From NCBI GenBank assembly GCA_016584305.1, contig JACEEZ010011106.1:1-64000 (forward strand): a DNA stretch of 64,000 bases. The letters are read 5' to 3'. Made by a program: the position numbers and the translations under genes. This document shows positions 1 to 13,190 of this stretch, piece by piece (position 1 is the stretch's first letter; each line of letters starts with the position of its first letter). The notes below the pieces were generated by a model, which saw nothing but the letters and a program-made list of their open reading frames with translations, was not told the origin of the DNA and searched no databases. This DNA comes from Chionoecetes opilio. Taxonomy: Eukaryota > Arthropoda > Malacostraca > Decapoda > Majidae.

Positions 1-800
1 TATTTATATAGGTTAAGCAAGTATAGTGTAAACTCTTAGATATATACAAGTAGTTTTAAAGGACAGATTGCTATAAACCCATAAAAATGATGTTTTCGAT
101 GATATTGGGCATATCGGTGTATATAGCGTTTTCCTACAAATTGAAGATTAAAACCTCTTTTTAGAATAGTTTGAACCTATAAGTAGCTTACATTACATAA
201 GCTATTAAATAGCAGATAAGGGGTTTATTTATTGTGGTAAAAAAGGTATATTTGCAAGCGTTTTTCATATTTTTCTTCTAAATTGAGCGTTATTGATAAA
301 ACCCCATGTAGTTTATTATTATTTGAAATAAACACATAAAAAGGTAGTGTTTTCAATGTTTTTAAAGCTATTTTCGGGATATATAGCTGTTTCCTAAAAA
401 ATTGAAGTATAAATCCTCTTTTTAGAATAATTGCACCTATAAGTAGCTTTACATTACATAAGCTATTAAAGAAAAGTAAGTTATTTATTGTGATAAACGG
501 TAATTGCAAGCGTTTTTCAATAGCTTTTGTAAACTGAAAGCGTTATTTGTTTTATATAAAAGTAGTTTTATTATCATATTGCTATAAAACCCATAAAACA
601 TTAGTGTTTTCAAGAAAATTAGCTATTTATCGGGATATAAAAGCTGTTTCCTACAATTGAAGTATCCCAAATCCCTTTTAGAAAATTTGCACCTATAAGC
701 AGCTTGTATTACATTAATTAATAAATAGAAGAGTAAGAGGAAATTTATTGTGATATTACGGTATATTGCAAGCGTTTTCATAGTTTTCTTGTAAACTGTA
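1..800 (+). repeat. Degraded start of the array (cassette like 58141-59000)
   Basis: Satellite with many small deletions and homopolymer changes. Rare variants identify its relatives: TTTTCGATGAT at about 90, GAAGATTAAAA at about 142, TAGCAGA at about 210 and TGTGGT at 233. The same order of variants appears in clean form at 58141-58320 and, with small changes, at 60279-60460. This stretch is therefore a corrupted or diverged member of the same higher-order cassette. It contains no gene. Quality improves gradually and is good from about 2700. Confidence 0.75.
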
Positions 801-1460
801 GCGTTATCGTATATATACAAGTATTTTTACTTATCATATTGCTATAACCCATAAAATGTAGTGTTTTAAATGATATTAGCTATTTATCGGTGATATATAG
901 CTGTTTTCCTACAAATTGCAGTATACCATCCTTTTTTTGAATAATTTGCACCTATAAGTACCCTACATTACATTAAGCTAATAAATAGAAGAGTAAGAGG
1001 AAATTTATTGTCATATAACGGTATATTGCAAGCGTTTTCATAGTTTCTTGTAAACTGTAGCATATTGTATATATACAAGTAGTTTTACTTATGATATTTT
1101 ATAAACCCTTAAAATGTAGTGTTTTCAATGATTTAGCTATTTATCGGTGATATATAGCTGTTTTCCTAAAAATTGAGGTATAAAATCCTCTTTTTAAAAA
1201 TAATTGCACCTATATGTAGTTTACTTTACATTAAGCTATTAAATAGAAGAGTAAGAGGTTATTTATTGTTATATAAACGGTATATTGCAAGCGTTTTTCA
1301 TAGTTTCTTGTAAACTGTAGCGTTATTGTATATATACAAGTAGTTATACTTATCATATTGCTATAAACCCATAAAAGGGTAGTGTTTTTAATTATATTAG
1401 CTATTTATCGGTGATATATAGCTGTTTTCATACAAATTGAAGTATAAATCCTCTTTTAGA

Positions 1461-1545
1461 ATAATTTGCACCTATAATGTTTACATTACATTAAGCTATT
1501 AATAATTTGCACCTATAATAGCTACATTACATAGCATTAATAGAA
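1461..1545 (+). repeat. Monomer with about 43-bp internal duplication (copy 1)
   Basis: The segment from AATAATTTGCACCTATA through AAGCTATT occurs twice in a row before the next monomer resumes. The copy is slightly degraded, so the unit is about 41 bases here. The host monomer carries the linked variants GTTATACTTATC, GAAGTATAAATCC (one A short) and TTTTCATACAAATTG, as in the clean copy at 59030. Confidence 0.8.
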
Positions 1546-3382
1546 GTAAGAGGTTATTTATTTTGATAAAAACGGTATATTGCAAGCGTTTTTCATAGTT
1601 TCTTGTAAACTGTAGCGTTATTGTATATATACAAGAAATTTTACTGATATATTGCTAAAAACCCAAAAAATGTAGTGTTTTCAATGATATTAAACTAGTT
1701 ATCAGTGATATATAGCTGTTTTCCTACAAATTGAAGTATAAAATCCTTTTTTTAGAAAAATTTTGCATATATAAGTAGCTTATATTACATTAACTATTAA
1801 ATAGAAGAGTAAGAGGGTATTTATTGTGATATAACGGTATATTGCAAGCGTTTTTCATTGTTTCTTCTAAACTGTAGCGTTATTGTATATATACAAAGTT
1901 TATTTTATTATATTGCTATAAAGCCATAAAATGTATGTTTTCAATGATTTTAGCTAGTTATCAGTGATATATAGCTTTTTTCCCTACAAATGAAGTATAA
2001 AATCTTTTTTTTTAGAAAAATTTGCCCTATAAGTAGCTTACCATTACATTAAGCTAGTAAATAGAAGAGTAAGAGGTTATTTATTGTGATATAACGGTAT
2101 ATAGAAAGCTTTTTTTTCATAGTTTTTTGTAAACTGTAGCGTTATTGTATATATACAAGTATTTTTTACATATCATATTGCTAAAAACCCCATAAAATGT
2201 AGTGTTTTCAATGATATTAGCTAATTATCGTATATATAATAGCTGTTTTCCTACAAATTGAAGTATACAATCCTTTTTTTAGAATAATTTGCACCTATAA
2301 GTAGCTTACATTACATTAAGCTATTAAATAGAAGAGAAAGAGGTTTTTTTATTGTGATATAACGGTATATTGCAAGCGTTTGTCATAGTTTCTTCTAAAC
2401 TGTAGCGTTATTGTATATATACAAATAGTTTACTTATTATATTGTTTATAAAGCCATAAAATGTAGTTTTTTTCCCAATGATTTTAGCTAGTTATCAGTG
2501 ATATATAGCTGTTTCCTACAAATTGAAGTATAAAATCTTTTTTTTTGAATAATTGCACCTAAAAGTGCATCTATAAGTAGCTTACATTACATTAAGCTAA
2601 TAAATAGAAGAGTAAGAGGTTATTTATTGTGATATAAAGGTATATAGCAAGCGTTTTTCATAGTTTCTTGTAAACTGTAGCGTTATTGTATATATACCAG
2701 TAGTTTTACTTATTATATTGCTATAAACCCATAAAAGTTTGTGTTTTCAATGATTTTACCTAGTTATCAGTGATATATAGCTGTTTTCCTACAAATTGAA
2801 GTATACAATCCTTTTTTTAGAATAATTTGCACCTATAAGTATCTTACATTACATTAAGCTATTAAATAGAAGAGTAAGAGGTTATTTATTGTGATATAAC
2901 AGTATATTGCTAGCGTTTTTCATAGTTTCTTCTAAGCTGAAGCGTTATTGTATATATACAAGTAGTTTTACTTATCATATTGCTATAAACCCATAAAATG
3001 TAGTGTTTTCAATAATATTAGCTATTTATCGGTGATATATAGCTGTTTTCCTACAAATTGAAGTATAAAATCCTCTTTTTAGAATAGTTTGCACCTATAA
3101 GTACCTTACATTACATTAAGCTATTAAATAGAAGAGTAAGAGGTTATTTATTGTGATATAACGGTATATTGCAAGCGTTTTTCATAGTTTCTTGTAAACT
3201 GTAGCGTTATTGTATATATACAAGTAGTTTTACTTATTATATTGCTATAAACCCATAAAATGTAGTGTTTTCAATGAGTTTAGCTAGTTATCAGTAATAT
3301 ATAGCTGTTTTCCTACAAATTGAAGTATAAAATCCTTTTTTTAGAATAATTTGCACCTATAAGTAGCTTACATTACATTAAG

Positions 3383-3644
3383 CTATTAAATAGAAGAGTA
3401 AGAGGTTATTTATTGTGATATAACGGTATATTGCAAGCGTTTTTCATTGTTTCTTGTAAATTTTAAAGTTATTGTATATATACAAGTAGTTTTACTTATC
3501 ATATTGCTATAAACCCATAAAATGAAGTGTTTTCAATGATATTAGCTATTTATCGGTGATATATAGCTGTTTGCCTACAAATTGAGGTATAAAATCCTCT
3601 TTTTAGAATAATTTGCACCTATAAGTAGCTTACATTACATTAAG
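3383..3644 (+). repeat. Representative class A monomer (262 bp)
   Basis: A clean example of class A. Diagnostic variants are CTTATCATATTGC, GATATTAGCTATTTATC and CGGTGATATATAG, which travel together in most A copies. The monomer holds the palindrome TTGTATATATACAA and a potential stem TAGCTT / AAGCTA with a 10-base spacer at its junction with the next copy. Two internal stretches, AAGTAGCTTACATTACATTA and AAGTAGTTTTACTTATCATA, resemble each other and lie 123 or 139 bases apart, which suggests the monomer began as a dimer. Confidence 0.85.
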
Positions 3645-3906
3645 CTATTAAATAGAAGTGTAAGAGGTTATTTATTGTGATATAACGGTATATTGCAAGC
3701 GTTTTTCATAGTTTCTTCTAAACTGTAGCGTTATTGTATATATACAAGTAGTTTTACTTATTATATTGCTATAAAGCCATAAAATGTAGTGTTTTCAATG
3801 ATTTTAGCTAGTTATCAGTGATATATAGCTGTTTTCCTACAAATTGAGTTATAAAATCTTTTTTTTAGAATAATTTGCACCTATAAGTAGCTTACATTAC
3901 ATTAAG
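3645..3906 (+). repeat. Representative class B monomer (262 bp)
   Basis: A clean example of class B, directly following a class A copy. Diagnostic variants are CTTATTATATTGC, often ATAAAGCCATAAAA in place of ATAAACCCATAAAA, GATTTTAGCTAGTTATC and CAGTGATATATAG. It is the same length as class A. Between about 2950 and 7430 the two classes alternate, with some A-A-B runs. Hybrid copies, such as the one near 4270-4350 with TTATCATATTG but GATTTTAGC, indicate recombination or conversion between the classes. Confidence 0.82.
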
Positions 3907-6900
3907 CTAATAAATAGAAGAGTAGGAGGAAATTTATTGTCATATAACGGTATATTGCAAGCGTTTTTCATAGTTTCTTGTAAACTGTAGCATATTGTAT
4001 ATATACAAGTAGTTTTACTTATGATATTGTTATAAACCCTTAAAATGTAGTGTTTTCAATGATATTAGCTATTTATCGGTGATATATAGCTGTTTTCCTA
4101 CAAATTGAGGTATAAAATCCTCTTTTTAGAATAATTTGCACCTATATGTAGCTTACATTACATTAAGCTATTAAATAGAAGAGTAAGAGGTTATTTATTG
4201 TTATATAACGGTATATTGCAAGCTTTTTTCATAGTTTCTTCTAAACTGTAGCGTTATTGTATATATACAAGTAGTTTTATTATCATATTGTTATAAACCC
4301 ATAAAATGTAGTGTTTTCAATGATTTTAGCTATTTATGGGTGATATATAGCTGTTTTCCTACAAATTGAAGTATAAAATCCTCTTTTTAGAATAATTTGC
4401 ACCTATAAGTAGCTTACATTACATTAAGCAATTAAATAGAAGAGTAAGAGGTTATTTATTGTGTTATAACGGTATATTGCAAACGTTTTTCATAGTTTCT
4501 TCTAAACTGTAGCGTTATTGTATATATACAAGTAGTTTTACTTATATTATTGCTATAAAGCCATAAAATGTAGTGTTTTCATTGATTTTAGCTAGTTATC
4601 AGCGATATATAGCTGTTTTCCTACAAATTGAAGTATAAAATCTTTTTTTTAGAATAATTTGCACCTATAAGTAGCTTACATTACTTTAAGCTATTAAATA
4701 GAAGAGTAAGAGGTTATTTATTGTGATATAACGGTATATTGCAAGCGTTTTTCATAGTTTCTTGTAAACTGTAGCGTTATTGTATATATACAAGTAGTTT
4801 TACTTATCATATTGCTATAAACCCATAAAATGTAGTGTTTTCAATGATATTAGCTATTTATCAGTGATATATAGCTGTTTGCCTACAAATTGAAGTATAA
4901 AATCCTCTTTTTAGAATAATTTGCACCTATAAGTAACTTACATTACATTAAGCTATTAAATAGAAGAGTAAGAGGTTATTTATTGTGATATAACGGTATA
5001 TTGCAAGCGTTTTTCATAGTTTCTTCTAAACTGTAGCGTTATTGTATATATACAAGTAGTTTTACTTATCATATTGCTATAAACCCATAAAATGTAGTGT
5101 TTTCAATGATATTAGCTATTTATCGGTGATATATAGCTGTTTGCCTACAAATTGATGTATAAAATCCTCTTTTTAGAATAATTTGCACCTATAAGTAGCT
5201 TACATTACATTAAGCTATTAAATAGAAGAGTAAGAGGTTATTTATTGTGATATAACGGTATATTGCAAGCGTTTTTCATAGTTTCTTCTAAACTGTAGCG
5301 TTATTGTATATATACAAGTAGTTTTACTTATTATATTGCTATAAAGCCATAAAATGTAGTGTTTTCAATGATTTTAGCTAGTTATCAGTGATATATAGCT
5401 GTTTTCCTAGAAATTGAAGTATAAAATCTTTTTTTTAGAATAAATTGCACCTATAAGTAGCTTACATTACATTAAGCTAGTAAATAGAAGAGTAAGAGGT
5501 TATTTATTGTGATATAACGGTATATAGCAAGCGTTTTTCATAGTTTCTTGTAAACTGTAGCGTTATTGTATATATACAAGTAGTTTTACATATCATATTG
5601 CTATAAACCCATAAAATGTAGTGTTTTCAATGATATTAGCTAATTATCGGTAATATATAGCTGTTTTCCTACAAATTGAAGTATAAAATCCTCTTTTTAG
5701 AATAATTTGCACCTATAAGTAGCTTACATTACATTAAGCTATTAAATAGAAGAGTAAGAGGTTATTTATTGTGATATAACGGTATATTGCAGGCGTTTTT
5801 CATAGTTTCTTGTAAACTGTAGCGTTATTGTATATATACAAGTAGTTTTACTTATTATATTGCTATAAACCATTAAAATGTAGTGTTTTCAATGATTTTA
5901 GCTAGTTATCAGTGATATATAGCTGTTTTCCTACAAATTGAAGTATAAAATCCTTTTTTTAGAATAATTTGCATATATAAGTAGCTTATATTACATTAAG
6001 CTATTAAATAGAAGAGTAAGAGGTTATTTATTGTGATATAACGGTATATTGCAAGCGTTTTTCATTGTTTCTTTTAAACTGTAGCATTATTGTATATATA
6101 CAAGTAGTTTTACTTATCATATTGCTGTAAACCCATAAAATGTAGTGTTTTCAATTATATTAGCTATTTATCGGTGATATATCGCTGTTTTCCTACAAAT
6201 TGAAGTATACAATCCTTTTTTTAGAATAATTTGCACCTATAAGTAGCTTACATTACATTAAGCTAATAAATAGAAGAGTAAGAGGAAATTTATTGTGATA
6301 TAACGGTATATTCCAAGCGTTTTTCATAGTTTCTTGTAAACTGTAGCGTTATTGTATATATACAAGTAGTTTTACTTATCATATTGCTATAAACCCATAA
6401 AATGTAGTGTTTTCAATGATATTAGCTATTTATCGGTGATATATAGCTGTTTTCCTACAAAATGAAGTATAAAATCCTCTTTTTAGAATAATTTGCACCT
6501 ATAAGTAGCTTACATTACATTAAGCTATTAAATAGAAGAGTAAGAGGTTATTTATTGTGATATAACGGTATATTGCAAGCGTTTTTCATAGTTTCTTGTA
6601 AACTGTAGCGTTATTGTATATATATACAGGTAGTTTTACTTATTATATTGCTATAAAGCCATAAAATGTAGTGTTTTCAATGATTTTAGCTAGTTATCAG
6701 TGATATATAGCTGTTTTCCTACAAATTGAAGCATACAATCTTTTTTTTAGAATAATTTGCACATATAAGTAGCTTACATTACATTAAGCTATTAAATAGA
6801 AGAGTAAGAGGTTATTTATTGTGATATAACGGTATATTGCAAGCGTTTTTCATAGTTTCTTGTAAACTGTAGCGTTTTTGTATATATACCAGTAGTTTTA

Positions 6901-7479
6901 CTTATCATATTGCTATAAAGCCATAAAATGTAATGTTTTCAATGATATTAGCTATTTATCGGTGATATATAGCTGTTTTCCTACAAATTGAAGTATAAAA
7001 TCCTCTTTTTAGAATAATTTTCACCTATAAGTAGCTTACATTACATTAAGCTAATAAATAGAAGAGTAATAGGTTATTTATTGTGATATAACGGTATATT
7101 CCAAGCGTTTTTCATAGTTTCTTCTAAACTGTAGCGTTATTGTATATATAAAAGTAGTTTTACTTATCATATTGCTATAAACCCATAAAATGTAGTGTTT
7201 TCAATGATATTAGCTATTTATCGGTGATATATAGCTGTTTTCCTACAAATTGAAGTATAAAATCCTCTTTTTAGAATAATTTGCATCTATATGTAGCTTA
7301 CATTACATTAAGCTATTAAATAGACGAGTAAGAGGTTATTTATTGTTATTTAACGGTATATTGCAAACGTTTTTCATAGTTTTTTGTAAACTGTAGCGTT
7401 ATTGTATATATACAAGTAGTTTTACTTTTTATATTGCTATAAACCCATAAAATGTAGTGTTTTCAATTATTTTAATTAG

Positions 7480-10400
7480 TTATCAGTGATATATATTCCA
7501 AAAAAATTTGAAGTAAAAATCCTTTTTTTAGAAAAATTTTGCACTATAAGTAGCTTACTTACATTAAGCTAATAAATAGAAAAGTAATAGGTTTTTATTG
7601 TGATATAAGGGTATATTGCCGGGTTTTTTCATAGTTTCTTAAAAAACTGTAGCGTTATTGAAAATTATACAAGTATTTTTACTTATCATATTGCTATAAA
7701 CCCAAAAAATGTGGGTTTTTTCAAGATTTTACTATTTATGGTGTATATAGCGTTCCCCTAAAAATTGAAGTAAAAATCCTTTTTTAGAATAATTTGCACC
7801 AAAAGTAGCTTTACATTACATTAAGCTATTAAATAAAAGAGTAAGAGGTTTATTTTTTGTAATTAACGGTAATTGCAAGCTTTTTTTTCTAGTTCTCAAA
7901 ACTGTTGCGTTATTGTATATATGCAAGTATTTTACTATTATATGCATAAACCATAAAATGTAGTTTTTTTCAATGTTTTTAGATAGTTATCGGGAAATTT
8001 TAAGCTGTTTTCCTAAAAAATGAAGTATAAAATCTTTTTTTTAGAAAAATTTTACCCCTAAAGTAGTTACATTCATTAAGCTATTAAATAGAAGAGTAAG
8101 GGGTTTATTTTTTGTGAATAACGGTATATTGCAAGCGTTTTTCATAGTTTTGTAAACTGTAGCGTTATTGTAAAATATAAAGTAGTTTTATTTATATTTT
8201 GTATAAACCATAAAATTAGTGTTTAAAATATATTAGTATTTTCGGTGTATTAGCTTTTTTCTACAAATTAAAGTATAAATTCTTTTTAGAATAATTGCCC
8301 CTATAAGTAGTTACATTACATTAAGTATAAAAAGAAGATTAAGAGGTTTTATTTGTGATATAAACGGTTTTTGCAAGGGTTTTTTCCCACAGTTTTTGTA
8401 ATGTAGCGTTATTGATATATAAAAGTATTTTACTTTTTATTGCTAAAAAACCCTAAAATGTGGGTTTTTTCAAGTTTTTAAGTTATCAGTGTTATAGCTT
8501 TTTTCCCTACAAATTGAAGTAAAAAAACCCTTTTTTTAGAAAAATTTTGCACTATAAGTAGCTTACATTACATTAAGTATTAAATGAAAGTAAGAGGTTA
8601 TTTTTGTGATAAACGGTATTGCAAGCGTTTTTATAGTTTTTGAAATGTAGCGTTATGGAATATATAAGTAGTTTATTTATCATATTGCTAAAAACCCCTT
8701 TAAAATGTAGTTTTTTCAATGAGTTAGCTTTTTTTTCGGGGGTTTAAGTGTTTTCCTAAAAATTTTAAGCATAAAACCCTTTTTTTAAAATAATTTTTGC
8801 ACCTTAAGTAGCTTACATTACATTAAGCTTTTAAAATAGAAGAGAAGATTTATTTTTGGTGATATAACGGTATTTGCAACGTTTTTCACATTTTCTTGTA
8901 AACTGTAGCGTTATTGTATATATACAAGTAGTTTTATTATATATTGCTAAAAACCCCCTAAAAGTAGTTTTTTCAAGATTTTAGCTAGTTCGTGTATATA
9001 GCTGTTTTCTTCAAATTGGGTTTTTAAAACCCTTTTTTTTAGAATAATTTGCAAATATAAGTAGCTTACTTTAATTAAGCTATTAAAAGAAGATAAGGGG
9101 TTATTATTGTGATATAACGGTATTTTGCAAGCGTTTTCTTTTTTTCTTGAAAAAATGTAGCGTTTTTGTAATTACAAGTAGTTTTATTATCAATGCTAAA
9201 AACCCCCAAAAAAATGTTGTGTTTTCAATGATATTAGCTATTTACGGTGAATATAGTGTTTTCCTACAAATTGAAGATAAAATCCTTTTTTTGAAAAATT
9301 TTCCACCTAAAAGGTTACATTACATTAACCCTATTAAATAGAAGAGTAAGGGGTTATATTTTGTGAATTACGGTATTTTGCAAGCTTTTTTTCATAGTTT
9401 TTCTAAACTGTAGCGTTTTTGTATTTCAAGTTTTTTACTTTTATTTTGCTAAAAACCCCCAAAAATTTAGGTTTTCAATGATTTTAGCTATTTATCAGTG
9501 TATAAGTTTTTTCCCTACAAATTGAAGTAAAAAATCCTCTTTTTGAATAATTTGCCCCCTATAAGATCTTACATTACATTAAGCAATAAAAGAAGAGTAA
9601 GAGGTTTTTTATTGTGATATAAGGGTTATTGCAAGCGTTTTTATAGTTTTTCTAAACGAAGCGTTTTTGTATATATACAAGTGTTTTACTTATCAGTTGC
9701 TATAAAACCAAAAAATTAGTTTTTTCAAAATTTTAGTTTTTATCGGTGATTATAGCTGTTTCTACAATTGAAGTAAAAAATCCTTTTTTTAGAATATTTT
9801 TCCCCCTATAAGTGTTTACATTACATTAAGCATTAAATGAAGAGTAAGAGGTTTTTTTATTGGGATATAACGGTATTTTGAAAGGTTTTTCTTTGGGTTT
9901 TTGTAAATTTTAGGTTATTGTAATATACAAGTTTTTTATTATCATATGCTAAAAAACCCAAAAAATGAAGTGTTTTCAATGATATTAGTATTTTCGGTGT
10001 ATATAGCTGTTTTCCTACAAATTGAAGTAAAAAATCCCTTTTTAGAAAAATTTGCCCTAAAAGTAGCTTACTTACTTTTAAGCTATTAAATAGAAGAGTA
10101 AGAGGTTTTTTATTGGTATAACCGGAATTGCAAGCGTTTTTCGTATTTTCTTGAAAAACTGTGGGGTTTATTGTAATATTCAAGTAGTTTCCTTATCATA
10201 TTGCTATAAAACCCATAACATGTGGGTTTTTTAAATGATATTAGCATTTATCGGTGATATATAGCTTTTTCCCCTACAAATTTGAAGAAAAAACCCCTTT
10301 TTTTAGAAAATTGCACTATAAGTAGTTTAAATTTAAATTTAAGCTAATAAATAGAAGGTAAGGGTATTTATTGGATAAACGGTAATTGCAAGCTTTTTTT

Positions 10401-13190
10401 CATAGTTTTTCAAACTGAAGCGTTATTGTAATATACAAGTGTTTTATTTATCAGTTTGCTATAAACCCATAAAATGTAGTGTTTTAAATTATTAGCATTT
10501 TCGGGATATATGTGTTTTCCTAAAAATTGAAGTAAAAAACCCTCTTTTAGAATAGTTTGAAACCTATAAGTAGTACATTACTTTTAAGAATTTTAAAAAT
10601 GAAGGTAAGAGGTTATTTATTGTGTATAACGGTTATTGCAAGGTTTTTCATATTTTTGTAAACTGTAGCGTATTGTATATATACAAGAGTTTATTTATTT
10701 ATTGCCATAAACCATAAAAGTGTTTTTTCAAGATTTTACCTAGTTACAGTGATAATAGCTTTTTTCCTACAAATTGGTTAAAAAATCATTTTTAAATAAT
10801 TTGCACCTTAAGTAGCTTACTTACATTAAGCTATTAAATAGAAGAGGGGAGGTTATATTGTGATAAAATGGTATTGCAAGCGTTTTTCAAGTTTTCTAAA
10901 AATGTAGCGTTTTTGTTATATACAAGTTTTTTTACTTATCTATTTTTTAAAAAAACCCATAAAAGTGGGTTTTTTCAATGATATTAGTATTATCGGGGAT
11001 ATATAGTTTTTCCTACAAATTGAAGTATAAAACCCCTTTTTTTGAATAATTTGCACCTAAAGTGCTTACATTAATTAAGTATTAAATAAAAAGAGAAAGA
11101 GGTTATTTTTGTGATATAACGGATATTGCAAGCGTTTTTATTGTTTTTGTAAATTTTAGCGTTATGATATATACAAGTAGTTTATTATTATTTTGCTAAA
11201 AAACCCATAAAAAGTGGGTTTTTTCAATGATTTTAGTAGTTGTCAGTAATATAGCTTTTTTTCCCTAAAAATTTTAAAGTTAAAATCCTTTTTTAGAAAA
11301 ATTTTCCAAATATAAGTAGTTTACATACTTAAGTTTTAAATAGAAGAGTAAGAGGTTTTTATTGTGATAAACGGTATATTATAAGCGTTTTCTTTGTTTT
11401 TGTAAATTGTAGCGTTATGTATATATACAAGTATTTTTACTTTCATTTTGCTAAAAACCCCAAAAATGAGGTTTTCAATGTTTTACTATTATGGTAAATT
11501 ATAGCTTTTTTCCTAAAAATTGAAGTAAAAAACCTCTTTTAGAAAAATTTGCCCCTTAAAGAGCTTACTTTACTTTAAAGCAATTAAATAAAAGAGTAGG
11601 GGGTTTATTTATTGTGTATAACGGTATATTGCAAATTTTTTATAGTTTTTCTAAACTGTAGCTTTTTGTATTTTATACAAGTAGTTTTACTTTATTTTTG
11701 CTATAAAGCCATAAAATGTGGGTTTTTTTTCATTGATTTTAGCAGTTATCAGCGATATATAGCTGTTTTCCTAAAAATTGAAGATAAAATTTTTTTTTTT
11801 GAATAATTGCACCTATAAGTAGCTTACATTACATTAAGTTTTAAATAAAAGAGTAAAGGTTATTTAGGGGAATAACGGTATTTTGCAAGCTTTTTTCATG
11901 TTTCTTGAAACTGTAGCGTTATTGTAAAATTTACAAGTATTTTTATTATTATTTTGGATAAAGCCATAAAATGTAGGTTTCAATGTTTTTTGGCTAGTTA
12001 TCAGTGTATATGCTGTTTTCTACAAATTGGTTAAAAAAATTTTTTTTTTAGAATATTGACCTATAAGTAGCTTACATTACATTAAGCTATTAAATAAAAG
12101 AGAAGAGGTTATTTATGTGATTAACGGTAATTGCAAGCGTTTTTCATGTTTCTTTAAACTGTACGTTATTGTATTTACAAGTAGTTTTACATCATATGCA
12201 TAAACCCAAAAATGTAGTGTTTTCAATATATTAGATATTTATCAGGATATATAGCCTTTTTGCCTACAAATTGAAGTAAAAACCCATTTTTTAGAATAAT
12301 TTGCCCCTATAAGAACTTACATTACATTAACTAAAAATAGAAGGTAAGAGGTTATTTTGTGATATAACGGTATATTGCAAGCGTTTTTCATAGTTCTTTA
12401 AATGTAGCGTTATTGTATTATCCCAAGAGTTTTCTTATTTTATTGCATAAAGCCAAAAAATGTAGTGTTTTCAATGATTTTAGCTAGTTTAGTGTTTAAT
12501 AGCTTTTTCCTACAAATTGAAGTATAAAATCTTTTTTTTAGAAAAATTTGCACCATAAGTAGTAATTACTTTAAAGTAGTAAATAGAAGAGTAAGGGATT
12601 TTTGTGATATAACGGTTTTATAAGCAAAGGTTTTTCATATTTTCTTTAAAGTAGGTTTTTGATATATACAAGTAGTTTTACATATCATATTGCTAAAACC
12701 CCATAAAATGTATTTTTCAATGATATTAACTAATTACGGTGAATATAGTTTTTTCCAAAAAAATGAAGTATAAATTCCTTTTTTAGAAAAATTTTGCCCC
12801 TTTAAAAAGAAGTTACTTTACATAAGCTATTAAATAGAAGGAAAGAGGTTATTTTTGTAAATAAAGGGTATATTGCAAGGTTTTTCATAGTTTTTGTAAA
12901 CTGTAGCGTTATGATATATACAGGTATTTTTATTATTATATTGTATAAGCCATAAAATGTAGTGTTTCAATGATTTAGCTATTTATCGGTGATATATAGC
13001 AGTTTTCTACAAATTAAAGTATAAAACCTCTCTTAGAATAATTTCACCTATAAGATTTACATTCATTAATATTAAATAGCGAGAAGAGGTTATTTATTGT
13101 GATATAACGGTATATTGCAAGCTTTTCAAGTTCTATAAACGTTATTGTATATATACAGTAGTTTACTTATATATTGTATAAACCTATAAA
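7480..13190 (+). repeat. Corrupted satellite stretch
   Basis: The 262-bp repeat is still recognisable (CATTACATTAAGCTATTAAA, TTGTAAACTGTAGCG, CTACAAATTGAAG) but with frequent one-base losses and replacements that copy the neighbouring base, for example GTATTTTGCAAGC for GTATATTGCAAGC. Monomer lengths vary. Neighbouring blocks on both sides are clean copies of the same repeat. No gene is present. It most likely reflects a poor consensus; real decay is the alternative. Confidence 0.8.

Noticed and set aside
225..820. Short minus-strand frames of 65-94 codons in satellite
   Set aside because: They are shadows of the tandem repeat in noisy copies. Clean monomers do not keep the frame, and similar frames appear at random elsewhere in the array.
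3383..3906. CENP-B box in the monomer
   Set aside because: No match to TTCGNNNNANNCGGG was found on inspection. The only CGG-containing motifs are ATAACGGTA and TATCGGTGA.
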